From positions 1-43,577 of the forward strand of contig CAMKSZ010000002.1 of the NCBI GenBank assembly GCA_946415525.1: a stretch of 43,577 nucleotides of DNA, given 5' to 3'. The position numbers and the translations under genes were made by a program. This DNA is from an uncultured Prevotellaceae bacterium. GTDB taxonomy: Bacteria > Bacteroidota > Bacteroidia > Bacteroidales > Bacteroidaceae. This document shows, piece after piece, positions 19,975-28,389 of this stretch. Every line of letters starts with the position of its first letter. Position 1 is the first letter of the stretch. The notes beneath the pieces were generated by a model. The model did not search any database. It saw only the letters and a program-made list of their open reading frames with translations, and was not told where the DNA came from.

Positions 19975-20028
19975 TTTCTTCTTTTTGTTGATGTTCCTTA
20001 TTGTTTGTTCTCTGGTTGCGTGATAGGG

Positions 20029-20487
20029 TTATTTCTGCAGTTCCACCTCGTTGATGTCCTGCTCCTTGTCGCAGTAGTGGCAGCGGAGGATGCCGCGTGC
20101 CTTATCCACTACGTGGAAGACGGTGTCCATCGGCTCGTTGTTGGTGATGCACTTGGGGTTGTTGCATTTCACGATGCCAATCAGTTCGTCGGGGGTGACG
20201 ACGGTCTTCTTCTCCACCACCTCATAGTTGTGGATGATGCTCAGCACCACGTTGGGGGCGACTACGGAGAGGCGGGAGATTTCGGCGTCGGTGAAGAATT
20301 TGTCGCTTACCTTGATGATGCCTTTCTGCCCGACTTTCGTCGAGGGGTAGTTGAAGCCGATGGTGACGGTGGCTGTGACATTGGCAAGACCCAATAGGTT
20401 CACCACCTCAAAGGTCTTGTCAGAGGGGATATGGTCGATGACGGTGCCGTTCTTGATGGCGGCGACAAGTCGTTCTTTCTTGTTCAT
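20029..20487 (-). CDS. pyrI: Aspartate carbamoyltransferase regulatory subunit
   Basis: [25 protein letters not shown]...[13 protein letters not shown]...[15 protein letters not shown]...[10 protein letters not shown], with the four-Cys zinc site. Start overlaps the pyrB stop by 4 nt. Confidence 0.95.
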   Translation of the reverse strand: MNKKERLVAAIKNGTVIDHIPSDKTFEVVNLLGLANVTATVTIGFNYPSTKVGQKGIIKVSDKFFTDAEISRLSVVAPNVVLSIIHNYEVVEKKTVVTPDELIGIVKCNNPKCITNNEPMDTVFHVVDKARGILRCHYCDKEQDINEVELQK

Positions 20488-21446
20488 TGGCGCTGAGGTT
20501 GTTGGATGATGGTGGGGTCGTTGCGGACTTCGTCGAGGCTGATGCCGAGCACGTCGCAGATGATGGCTTCGCGGGCATAGAGCCCGTTGCGGGCTTGTTG
20601 GATGTAGTAGGCCTGCGGGGTCTCGTCCACGTCGTAGGCAATCTCGTTTACGCGGGGCAGCGGATGGAGAATCTTCATGTTGGCCTTTGCCTTTCCTAAC
20701 ATGCTGGCCTTCAGCACGTAGGTGTTCTTCACACGCTCATATTCCATCAAGTCGGAGAAACGCTCTTTCTGCACGCGGGTCATGTAGATGATGTCGGCGT
20801 CGGCGATGATGTCTTCGCTGAGGGTGGTGTGCTCCTCGAAGCGGATGCCTTTCTCGTTGCAATACATCTTGTATTCGTTGGGCATCGACAGTTCGGTGGG
20901 GGCAATGAAGTGGAACGTGGGGTTGAAATGGCGCATCGCCATCAGCAGCGAGTGAACGGTGCGGCCGTATTTCAAGTCGCCAACCAGATAGATGTTCAGG
21001 TTTTCAAGTGTTCCCTGGGTCTGGTAGATGGTGTAGAGGTCGAGCATGCACTGCGAGGGATGCTGGTGGGCGCCGTCGCCGGCATTGATGATGGGCACGG
21101 GCGAGATCTCGCTGGCATATTGGGCGGCTCCCTCGATGTAGTGGCGCATCGCTATCACGTCGGCGTAGTTGGCGACCATCAGGATGGTGTCCTTTAGCGT
21201 CTCGCCTTTCGACACACTCGATGCCTTGGCATCGGAAAAGCCGATGACGCGGGCGCCGAGGCGGTTGGCGGCAGTTTCAAAACTCAGGCGGGTGCGGGTC
21301 GAGGGTTCATAAAATAAGGTGGCCACCACCTTGCCCTTGAGAATCTCGCGGTTGGGATGTTTCTCAAACTCTTTGGCCAATTCTATCATGTAGAGAATCT
21401 TCTCTTTCGACAAATTGGCAATCGTCACAAAGTTGCGTTTGTACAT
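20484..21446 (-). CDS. pyrB: Aspartate carbamoyltransferase catalytic subunit
   Basis: [33 protein letters not shown]...[23 protein letters not shown]...MTRVQKERF...[15 protein letters not shown]. Confidence 0.97.
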   Translation of the reverse strand: MYKRNFVTIANLSKEKILYMIELAKEFEKHPNREILKGKVVATLFYEPSTRTRLSFETAANRLGARVIGFSDAKASSVSKGETLKDTILMVANYADVIAMRHYIEGAAQYASEISPVPIINAGDGAHQHPSQCMLDLYTIYQTQGTLENLNIYLVGDLKYGRTVHSLLMAMRHFNPTFHFIAPTELSMPNEYKMYCNEKGIRFEEHTTLSEDIIADADIIYMTRVQKERFSDLMEYERVKNTYVLKASMLGKAKANMKILHPLPRVNEIAYDVDETPQAYYIQQARNGLYAREAIICDVLGISLDEVRNDPTIIQQPQRQ

Positions 21447-21503
21447 CTGTGGATATTGTTTGTTTCGATTTCGACCGCGAAGTTACGCATTATTTTTAAT
21501 TTA

Positions 21504-21536
21504 TTTGCCATAATTCAAAAGAAATATGTAAATTTG
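21504..21536 (+). promoter_or_regulatory. Promoter for the PBP gene (TTTG-N21-TAAATTTG)
   Basis: TTTG at 21504-21507 and TAAATTTG at 21529-21536, 36 bp upstream of the ATG at 21573. Confidence 0.6.
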
Positions 21537-21572
21537 CACCGCATATTTTTAAATGACCTTTATTTTCATACA

Positions 21573-23888
21573 ATGAGAAGAAAATTCGTGAATGTCCTCT
21601 GGGGAGTGCTCCTCGGGGTCGTCATCATAGTGGCACTGGGTGCTATCGCCATTTGGAACGGATGGATTGGATATATGCCTCCCATGGACGACTTGCAGAA
21701 TCCTATCAGCAAGTTCTCTTCACAGGTCTATTCCGCCGACGGAAAATTAATGGGTACCTATGCTTCCAGCAGGGAGAACCGCATCTCCACGCCTTACAAC
21801 AGCATTTCGCCCAACCTTGTCCACGCCCTTGTCTCCACCGAGGACGAAAGGTTCTATGAGCATTCGGGCATCGATTTCAAGGCTTTGTCGAGGGCGATTG
21901 TCAAGCGTGGCATCATGGGCAACGAGAGTGCGGGCGGTGGCTCCACCATCACGCAGCAGTTGGCGAAGCAACTCTATTCCGAGGTGGCTCATAGCAAACT
22001 CGAGCGTCTCTTCCAAAAACCTATCGAGTGGGTCATCGCTGTCAAACTCGAACGGACGTTCACCAAGGAGGAGATTATCACCATGTATCTCAACTACTTC
22101 GACTTCCTCTACAATGCCATTGGCGTGAAGAGTGCGGCGAAGACTTATTTCAACAAGGAACCGAAGGACCTCTCCGTCGTGGAGTCGGCGACACTGGTCG
22201 GACTGTGCAAGAACCCTTCTTACTTCAACCCCGTGCGCTATCCTAACCGCTGTCTGGAGCGCCGCAACATCATCTTGGCGCAGATGTACAAGGGGGGATA
22301 TATCACTGAGGATGAGTGCAGGAGGTATCTTGTGGAACCGCTCAAACTCGACTTCCAACGTTCGGGCGACAGGGACAACTTGATGGGCATCGCTCCTTAT
22401 TTCAGGGAATACCTAAAGCAATACATGATGGCGAAAAAGCCGGTGACCGACGACTACCCGTCATGGAAAAAGGCGCAGTTTTATATGGATTCCATCGCTT
22501 GGGAGAACGACCCACTCTATGGATGGTGCAACAAGAACACCAGAAGGGGAGGGCAGCCCTACAATATCAACACCGACGGCCTCCGCATCTATACGACCAT
22601 CGACACCCGTATGCAGAAGTATGCCGAGGAGGCGGTCATAGAGCATCTCTCGCAGACCCTTCAGCCGGCTTTTAACTCGCAGGTGAGGGGCAGCGCCCGT
22701 GGCCCGTTCTCGCGGAAAATGTCGCGTCAGGACTATGAAAGGGTGATGAACAGGGCCATCAAGCAGAGCCATCGCTACCTGCTGTTGAAGGAGAGTGGTG
22801 CCACCGAGGAGCAAATCAAGAAAAACTTCGACACACCGGTGGAGATGAGGCTCTTCACCTACAATGGGGAGATTACCAAGATGATGTCGCCGCTCGACTC
22901 CATCATCTATTACAAGACGTTCCTCAGGGCGGGATTCGTCAGCATGGATCCGCACGATGGTTCGGTGAAGGCGTATGTGGGCGGTCCCAACTATGAGTAT
23001 TTCCAATACGACATGGCCATGGTGGGCAGGCGACAGGTGGGTTCCACCATCAAGCCTTACCTTTATTCTTTGGCGATGGAGAATGGTTTCACGCCGTGCG
23101 ACCAAGCCCCCAACAGGGCACAGACCTATTACGAGAACGGCACAAGGTGGACACCGCGTAACGGCAGCCGTTCGAGATATGGCGCCATGGTGACGCTCAA
23201 ATGGGGACTGCAGCAGTCGAACAACTGGATTTCTGCCTACCTAATTAATAAGTTCACCCCGCTCGCGCTGAAGGAGTTGCTCAACAAGTATGGCATCAAC
23301 AATCCCAATATCAAGGCCACGATGGCGCTTTGCCTCGGACCATGTGAGGTCACTGTCGGCGAGATGGTCAGCGCCTATACCGCGTTCGTCAACAAGGGCA
23401 TCCGCTGCGCTCCTTACATGGTGACGCGTATCGAGGACAGTGAGGGCAATATCATCGCCAATTTCCTGCCGCAATACAATGAGGTCATCTCCGAGAGCAG
23501 TTCCTACAAAATGCTCGAACTGCTGAGGGCGGTGGTCGATGGCGGTACTGCCCGCCGCGTGAGGGGCAACGGCATCTCCGGAGAGATTGGTGGAAAGACC
23601 GGTACGACCAACGACAATGCCGACGCTTGGTTCATGGGCATCACGCCTCAGTTGGTCAGTGGCTGTTGGGTTGGCGGCGAGGATCGCGACATCCACTTCA
23701 TGTCAATGGCTTTGGGCCAGGGTGCCGCCGCCGCTCTGCCTATCTGGGCGAAGTACATGAGAAAGGTCTATTCCGATGCCAGCCTCGACTACACGCAGAG
23801 CGCCAAGTTTGATGTCCCGAAGGATTTCGACACTTGCAACGATAAAATCGACCAATACGAATACAGCATCGAGGATGTCTATGAATAG
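21573..23888 (+). CDS. Class A penicillin-binding protein (PBP1A-type, transglycosylase/transpeptidase)
   Basis: MRRKFVNVLWGVLLGVVIIVALGAIAI TM; VSTEDERFYEHSGIDFKALSRA...GGSTITQQLAKQLYSE; transpeptidase GSTIKPYLY, QQSNNW, GKTGTTND. Confidence 0.94.
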   Translation: MRRKFVNVLWGVLLGVVIIVALGAIAIWNGWIGYMPPMDDLQNPISKFSSQVYSADGKLMGTYASSRENRISTPYNSISPNLVHALVSTEDERFYEHSGIDFKALSRAIVKRGIMGNESAGGGSTITQQLAKQLYSEVAHSKLERLFQKPIEWVIAVKLERTFTKEEIITMYLNYFDFLYNAIGVKSAAKTYFNKEPKDLSVVESATLVGLCKNPSYFNPVRYPNRCLERRNIILAQMYKGGYITEDECRRYLVEPLKLDFQRSGDRDNLMGIAPYFREYLKQYMMAKKPVTDDYPSWKKAQFYMDSIAWENDPLYGWCNKNTRRGGQPYNINTDGLRIYTTIDTRMQKYAEEAVIEHLSQTLQPAFNSQVRGSARGPFSRKMSRQDYERVMNRAIKQSHRYLLLKESGATEEQIKKNFDTPVEMRLFTYNGEITKMMSPLDSIIYYKTFLRAGFVSMDPHDGSVKAYVGGPNYEYFQYDMAMVGRRQVGSTIKPYLYSLAMENGFTPCDQAPNRAQTYYENGTRWTPRNGSRSRYGAMVTLKWGLQQSNNWISAYLINKFTPLALKELLNKYGINNPNIKATMALCLGPCEVTVGEMVSAYTAFVNKGIRCAPYMVTRIEDSEGNIIANFLPQYNEVISESSSYKMLELLRAVVDGGTARRVRGNGISGEIGGKTGTTNDNADAWFMGITPQLVSGCWVGGEDRDIHFMSMALGQGAAAALPIWAKYMRKVYSDASLDYTQSAKFDVPKDFDTCNDKIDQYEYSIEDVYE

Positions 23889-23910
23889 CATCATCGCTGA
23901 ATAAGGGCTC

Positions 23911-23972
23911 TAAGGTCCTTAAAGTCCTTAAGGTCCTTAAAGTCCTTAAAGTCCTTAAAGACCTTAAAGTCT
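23911..23972. repeat. 9-bp tandem repeat (consensus TTAAAGTCC, about 7 imperfect copies)
   Basis: taaggtcc ttaaagtcc ttaaggtcc ttaaagtcc ttaaagtcc ttaaagacc ttaaagtct. Confidence 0.9.
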
Positions 23973-23982
23973 TCACCCCCTA

Positions 23983-24016
23983 ATAATCATCCTTGACACA
24001 GGTCAAGGATGATTAT
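23983..24016 (+). terminator. Stem-loop downstream of the PBP gene, likely terminator
   Basis: ATAATCATCCTTGAC - ACAG - GTCAAGGATGATTAT, 15-bp perfect stem, followed by GTTTTATG. Confidence 0.75.
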
Positions 24017-24066
24017 GTTTTATGCAAATTTCTTTCATTTTTCTTTCCTGTGTGCCCACACAGTAT

Positions 24067-24074
24067 TACCTTTG
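24067..24074 (+). promoter_or_regulatory. Candidate promoter -7 element TACCTTTG (with TTTC about 20 bp upstream)
   Basis: TACCTTTG at 24067-24074, TTTC near 24044-24047. Confidence 0.4.
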
Positions 24075-24254
24075 CATTGCATTTAGCAATAATAGGTTTA
24101 TATTTTAAGGTTATGGATATTTTTTTGATGACTGTCCGCTTCCTTGGTGTAGTGGCAGAAATGAAAGAGATGAAAGAAAGATTGTTGGGGTAATAACCCA
24201 ATGGATGATATGGTTTTTTAAGGGTATTTTTCATAAGAAAGATGGTTTTAGGTG

Positions 24255-24290
24255 ACTGCGGTGTCTTGCTCAAGACATCGCAGTTGTCTT
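24255..24290 (+). terminator. Stem-loop, candidate terminator or attenuator
   Basis: ACTGCGGTGTCTTG - CT - CAAGACATCGCAGT, 14-bp stem with one G.U pair, followed by TGTCTTTTGT. Confidence 0.65.
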
Positions 24291-24348
24291 TTGTACTGAT
24301 TTTGCAAATTTTGGAGGTCCAAAACTTGCGCTTTCGCAAATTTGTTGT

Positions 24349-24356
24349 TATCTTTG
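24349..24356 (+). promoter_or_regulatory. -7 element TATCTTTG for the 24396 gene
   Basis: TATCTTTG 40 bp upstream of the ATG; CTTG at 24325-24328 with a 20-bp spacer. Confidence 0.5.
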
Positions 24357-24395
24357 CATCGGAAGCGTGTCGCTTCTTCAAAAACACAATCCGTC

Positions 24396-26744
24396 ATGAC
24401 AGAACAGCAAATGAAATCCATTTCCGTGGATGACCTTTTTTCCAGCGGAAAAATATCAAGAAAGACCTACAACACTTTGGTGCGGGCGAGGATGCGCACC
24501 GTCTTCGACCTGAAGAGATATGAGAGTGGCTTGCCAAGACTTTTCCGGTCGGGGGCGAATGGAATCAGGGAAATAAAACACTTGCTCCAGGAACTCGACG
24601 CTTCTGAGAGCATGCCTGAGATGACCTCCATGCTCTTTGCCATGGACGAGCCCGAACCTTCCAAGGGGGAGACGCTGCTGTCTTCTCTCACCGACGAGGA
24701 ACTGGCACTGCTCGATGTTGTCTATAAGCGCCAAGTGGCGTCGTTGTTGGAGTCGCATGAGCGGTTGGCGACAAAAATCGCACATGCGCTGTCGCCGCTG
24801 TCGGTGACGACTTTCATCAGGGATTTCCTCTACGAGGACGACGACCGTATTCTCATGCTCAACGATGTCAACGAGAACTCGATGTCGTTTGTCGCTTCGG
24901 TCAAGGAGGCTGTCAAAAGTGCGGTGGAGTCGCTGCATACCAGCGAGGTGCCTCCCGCTTTCAGGATTTTGTGCTATCAGGCGGAAGGCTTACTCGACGG
25001 CGACGACTTCTTGCTCGAATACTTCAAGGAGCACCAGAGGCTGCCTGTTTTGTATGTGATACAGAAGGCGATTGTCAATTCCAAAGACACGCCCATGGTG
25101 AAGACTTTCTTGCAAAGGTACGACATCTTTGGAGGACAAGTCGAGATTGACCAAGAGAAAGTGAAAAAGTCGTCTTTCACGATCACCACCTATTCCAATA
25201 TTGTCTTCGACGCGTTGTTCGCGCCTGGGGCACCGGTGGAAGTGTTCGGCGACTTCTTGGTGAAGTTCTTGGGCAATGATGTCAACTTGGGCTACCTCGT
25301 GGACATGGTGAAGGGGGATTTCGTCACTGAGAGTGCTGATGTGGTGGCGGAAATCATCCACGACGAGCATTTGATGATGCAGCCGATATGTGTCGTGGCG
25401 GTATTGGGCAAATTGCTGGTTCGGACCATGGCTTGTTTCGGAGGCTATTCCAAGAGTTTCGGGGTTGCGAAGGACGAAAAGTGGCAGCACGCTTTCTTGG
25501 TCGAACGGTCGATGGCCAATGCCTTTGACTTCCAGAAAGAGTTGTGGAGGTTCCGCGATTTTGTTGTCAAGACTTCTACCGATGAATATGTGCTCGACTT
25601 CAACGAGTATGTTTCCGGGGTGGTCGAGGACAACGAAAAAGCCAAGGCTTCCCTTCCTCAAATCGCTGACTGCCTGAAGGAAATGGTGGTCGAGGAGTTG
25701 GGCATTGCTCTCGACGAGGAGGGGAAGGTAATCGTGCCGAGAAAGCGCGACAAACCGCTGGCGGACAGGCTCTACGACATCCTCGAAAAGGAAAAGCAGC
25801 CTATGATGCTCGACCATCTCACCGAGTGCATCAATTCGGGCGATGGGAGAAGGTATGTCAGGGCATCCGTCTCTTTGGCGTTGAACAGGGACCCTCGTTT
25901 TCAAGGAAGTGGCAAAAAAGGATGCTATGCGCTCCGTGAATGGCAACTGCCATTTTTCGGCAGCAATGCAGATATCGTCTATCAGGTGCTCAAGGAGAGT
26001 GACAAACCCATGAAGGGGGAGGAAATCGTGGAAATACTGGCGGCTCACAGTTACAACAGTCAGTTCTCCAAAAACGACCTCTCTTCTGTCGTCTCCCTGG
26101 GGAAGAATTTGTTCAGGAAGTTGGGCGGTGGATACTATGGCCTGGTGGACAGGGAGTATTCCGGCGATTTCGTCTTCCCCACGAAGCGCACCTTTGAGTC
26201 GGAGTTGGAGGCTTTCGGCGCATTCATCGAGCAGCATCGCCGTCCGCTCACCCTGAATGGCGACGAAGAGGAGGTCAGGCTGCGGGCATGGTTCATGCGC
26301 AAGCGTAATGAATGGGAAGGCAACAACACCTGGAGCGATGAAAAAAGGCAGGCTTTCGCCGCCCTCGTCGCCCGCTACGAGGAGATTATCAAGGAGAGTC
26401 AGCCCCAGCCGCTGCCCATCACCCCGGATATTCCGGGCATTCCGGGCTCTCCGGGCTCTCCGGATATTCCGGATATTCCGGATATTCCGGATTCTCCGGA
26501 TAATCCGGGCATTCCGTCTTCTCCGGATTCTCCGTCTTCTCCCGGCATTCCGTCCGATTGGCTGGCCATGCTGGAGAGGGTGCGCGATTTCATCACCCAG
26601 AATGCTCGCGAACCTCTGGCGATGTTTACTGTTGAGGTGCAACTGGCCAATTGGCTGGCAGCACAAAAGCGCGCGATGCACGAGGAGGGGATTTCTCCCG
26701 AGCAGACGGCAGCCTTGCTGCAACTGCGCGACCTGCTTTGGTGA
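24396..26744 (+). CDS. Multidomain putative nucleic-acid-binding protein: N-terminal RpoA-CTD-like HhH, unknown helical middle, two HARE-HTH-like modules, helicase-associated-like modules split by a (PXX)15 linker
   Basis: ISRKTYNTLVRARMRTVFDLKRYESGLPRLFRSGANGIREIKHLLQEL resembles the RNAP alpha CTD. PLADRLYDILEKEKQPMMLDHLTECINS...RDPRFQGSGKKGCYALREW and IVYQVLKESDKPMKGEEIVEILAA...LGGGYYGLVDRE resemble HARE-HTH. Family calls are by eye. Confidence 0.75.
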   Translation: MTEQQMKSISVDDLFSSGKISRKTYNTLVRARMRTVFDLKRYESGLPRLFRSGANGIREIKHLLQELDASESMPEMTSMLFAMDEPEPSKGETLLSSLTDEELALLDVVYKRQVASLLESHERLATKIAHALSPLSVTTFIRDFLYEDDDRILMLNDVNENSMSFVASVKEAVKSAVESLHTSEVPPAFRILCYQAEGLLDGDDFLLEYFKEHQRLPVLYVIQKAIVNSKDTPMVKTFLQRYDIFGGQVEIDQEKVKKSSFTITTYSNIVFDALFAPGAPVEVFGDFLVKFLGNDVNLGYLVDMVKGDFVTESADVVAEIIHDEHLMMQPICVVAVLGKLLVRTMACFGGYSKSFGVAKDEKWQHAFLVERSMANAFDFQKELWRFRDFVVKTSTDEYVLDFNEYVSGVVEDNEKAKASLPQIADCLKEMVVEELGIALDEEGKVIVPRKRDKPLADRLYDILEKEKQPMMLDHLTECINSGDGRRYVRASVSLALNRDPRFQGSGKKGCYALREWQLPFFGSNADIVYQVLKESDKPMKGEEIVEILAAHSYNSQFSKNDLSSVVSLGKNLFRKLGGGYYGLVDREYSGDFVFPTKRTFESELEAFGAFIEQHRRPLTLNGDEEEVRLRAWFMRKRNEWEGNNTWSDEKRQAFAALVARYEEIIKESQPQPLPITPDIPGIPGSPGSPDIPDIPDIPDSPDNPGIPSSPDSPSSPGIPSDWLAMLERVRDFITQNAREPLAMFTVEVQLANWLAAQKRAMHEEGISPEQTAALLQLRDLLW
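26424..26558 (+). repeat. In-frame 9-bp coding minisatellite, 15 units encoding (P-X-X)15
   Basis: ccggatatt ccgggcatt ccgggctct ccgggctct ccggatatt x3 ccggattct ccggataat ccgggcatt ccgtcttct ccggattct ccgtcttct cccggcatt ccgtccgat. Confidence 0.95.
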
Positions 26745-26780
26745 TGCGGACGACCACTACTCCAAAGGAATAAAAACAAA

Positions 26781-26811
26781 AAATCCACTATCAAAAGATA
26801 GTGGATTTTTT
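26781..26811. terminator. Bidirectional rho-independent terminator
   Basis: AAATCCACTATC - AAAA - GATAGTGGATTT, A-run on one side and T-run on the other; lies between the convergent 24396 gene and tRNA-Cys. Confidence 0.85.
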
Positions 26812-26885
26812 GGAGGTGCGTGGCGGATTCGAACCGCCGTAGACGGTTTTGCAGACCGTTGACTAAGCCACTCATCCAACGCACC
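26811..26885 (-). tRNA. tRNA-Cys (GCA), CCA apparently encoded
   Basis: Reverse complement GGTGCGTTGGATGAGTGGCTTAGTCAACGGTCTGCAAAACCGTCTACGGCGGTTCGAATCCGCCACGCACCTCCA: acceptor GGTGCGT/ACGCACC, anticodon loop CTGCAAA, TTCGAAT T-loop, discriminator T then CCA. Confidence 0.95.
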
Positions 26886-26922
26886 ATGTCTGAATGCGGG
26901 TGCAAAACTACTACATTTTTTT

Positions 26923-27135
26923 TTATTGACCAAATTTTTGACCATTTTTTTTGTCTTCACAAGGTGCTTTCTTGTGTTTGTGGCGCTTGGCGGTCTTTAT
27001 TTGTTCACGTAGTGCGCAGCCTTCGCAACCATAGCAGGGATCTGAGGCTTTTCGCAATGCCCGCCACACTCGATAGGCGGCATATCCTACCGAGAGGGCG
27101 ATGGCAAGGGCGACGAGGGCTGTCTGCATGTCCAT
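26923..27135 (-). CDS. FeoB-associated Cys-rich membrane protein-like peptide
   Basis: MDMQTALVALAIALSVGYAAYRVWRALRKASDPCYGCEGCALREQIK: one TM followed by CxxCxxC, basic tail. Confidence 0.8.
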   Translation of the reverse strand: MDMQTALVALAIALSVGYAAYRVWRALRKASDPCYGCEGCALREQIKTAKRHKHKKAPCEDKKNGQKFGQ

Positions 27136-27162
27136 GGGGAATGGTATGAAACAGCAGGTTGC

Positions 27163-28389
27163 TTACTTGAAGATCTTTTGGGCAAATTCCGTCAGATAGA
27201 CGCGCCAGTTGCGCCAGATATGGCCTCCTTCGGTTTCAAGATACTCGTATTTGTATTTCTTCTCGTCGAGGTAGCGGCGCAGGTCGGTGTTCTGCTGGTA
27301 GAGGAAATCTGTCTTGCCGATGGCAATCCAATAGAGGCGGGGCTTGCCTTGGAAAAGTTTTGCCAACTGCGCCTGCACGGTCTTGTCTTTTTGTAGGGCG
27401 TTGTAGAATGACTCTTGGTTGCCCTGCCCGATGTGCAAGCCAGCGGAGAAGAGTCCGACATAGTCAAACTGGTCGGGATAGCGCTTGGAGATGGAGAAGG
27501 AGTGGCCTCCGCCCATCGAGAGACCGCAGATGGCGCGCTGGCTCTTGCCCTTGCTCACCTTGTAATGGCTTTCCACGTAATTGATGATGTCGGGGAAACT
27601 TTCTTCCATCGAGGCGACGGGACGGTCTTGCGGCACAATGCTCTCCATGAAGGAGGGCTGGTACATGCCGCGACTCCATTCACCGGGGGCGGCCTGGCAG
27701 GCTGGGTTGCCGTTGGGCATCACCACAATCATGGGACGGGCTTTCCCCATGGCGATCAAATTGTCCATGATCTGCGCCGTACGGCCGAGGGTGGTCCAGG
27801 CATCTTCGTCGCCTCCTGCTCCGTGGAGGAGATAGAGCACGGGATAGTCCTTGCCTTTGTCATAGCCTGCTGGCGTGTAGATGGTCATTCGGCGATGGGT
27901 CTTCAGCGTAGGACTGTCATACCACACTTTGCTCACGTTGCCGTGGGGCACCTCGTTCACACGATAGAGGTCGCCACGGTCGCCCTTCGCGTCGCTCACG
28001 ATGAAGATGCTGGTCAGCGAGGCCACGTCGCGGTTGACATAGACATTGGCGGGGTCGAGGATGGACTGGCCGTAGGCGCTAAAAGTGTAACTGTAGAGTT
28101 CGGGGGCAAGGCGCTCGGTGGTATAACTCCACACACCATCGGCGCCTTGTTTCAGTTCGGCTCTGCCAGGCACTTCTGCTTTGCCTTGCGGGGTGTCTAT
28201 CTGCATGGGCTTGAGGAAGTCGCCGGTGACGGTCACATGGGCGTCGGCGGGGGCCTTCATGGCGAAGGTCACGGTGCCGTCGGGATTGACGACGGGGGAT
28301 TTCACTTGCGTTCCACTCCAAAGGGCTTCCTGTCCTTGAGCGGAAAAGATGCTGGCCATCAACGCGATGGCGGTCAATGTCTTTTTCAT
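27163..28389 (-). CDS. Secreted CE1-type esterase with N-terminal E-set/CBM48-like domain
   Basis: Signal peptide; VNPDGTVTFAMKAPADAHVTVTGDF...; YPVLYLLHGAGGDEDAWTTLGR; AICGLSMGGGHSF (GLSMGG nucleophile); ETEGGHIWRNWRVYL. Confidence 0.9.
   Translation of the reverse strand: MKKTLTAIALMASIFSAQGQEALWSGTQVKSPVVNPDGTVTFAMKAPADAHVTVTGDFLKPMQIDTPQGKAEVPGRAELKQGADGVWSYTTERLAPELYSYTFSAYGQSILDPANVYVNRDVASLTSIFIVSDAKGDRGDLYRVNEVPHGNVSKVWYDSPTLKTHRRMTIYTPAGYDKGKDYPVLYLLHGAGGDEDAWTTLGRTAQIMDNLIAMGKARPMIVVMPNGNPACQAAPGEWSRGMYQPSFMESIVPQDRPVASMEESFPDIINYVESHYKVSKGKSQRAICGLSMGGGHSFSISKRYPDQFDYVGLFSAGLHIGQGNQESFYNALQKDKTVQAQLAKLFQGKPRLYWIAIGKTDFLYQQNTDLRRYLDEKKYKYEYLETEGGHIWRNWRVYLTEFAQKIFK

Noticed and set aside
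18249-20397. Plus-strand ORFs antisense to glyA and pyrI (for example 18779-19450, 19711-20397)
   Set aside because: Shadow frames of unambiguous glyA/pyrI coding sequence.
23911-23972. Possible CRISPR array
   Set aside because: Units are 9 bp with no spacers; a simple tandem repeat, and no cas genes present.
23740-23976. 78-aa minus-strand ORF beginning MKTLRSLRTLRTLRTLRTLRTL
   Set aside because: Start is just translation of the 9-bp tandem repeat and the rest is antisense to the PBP gene.
24013-24387. 124-aa minus-strand ORF between the PBP and multidomain genes
   Set aside because: Lys/Thr/Ile-rich, spans the promoter and two hairpins of the + strand unit; no recognisable signature.
24990-26723. 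577-aa minus-strand ORF including the RNIRNIRRARRARNARNIR repeat
   Set aside because: Antisense of the minisatellite and multidomain gene; the + frame has domain-like patterning and a promoter.
27163-28389. CE1-type esterase and the double-GH43 gene as one polysaccharide utilisation locus
   Set aside because: They are about 12 kb apart with housekeeping genes between and no SusC/SusD pair.
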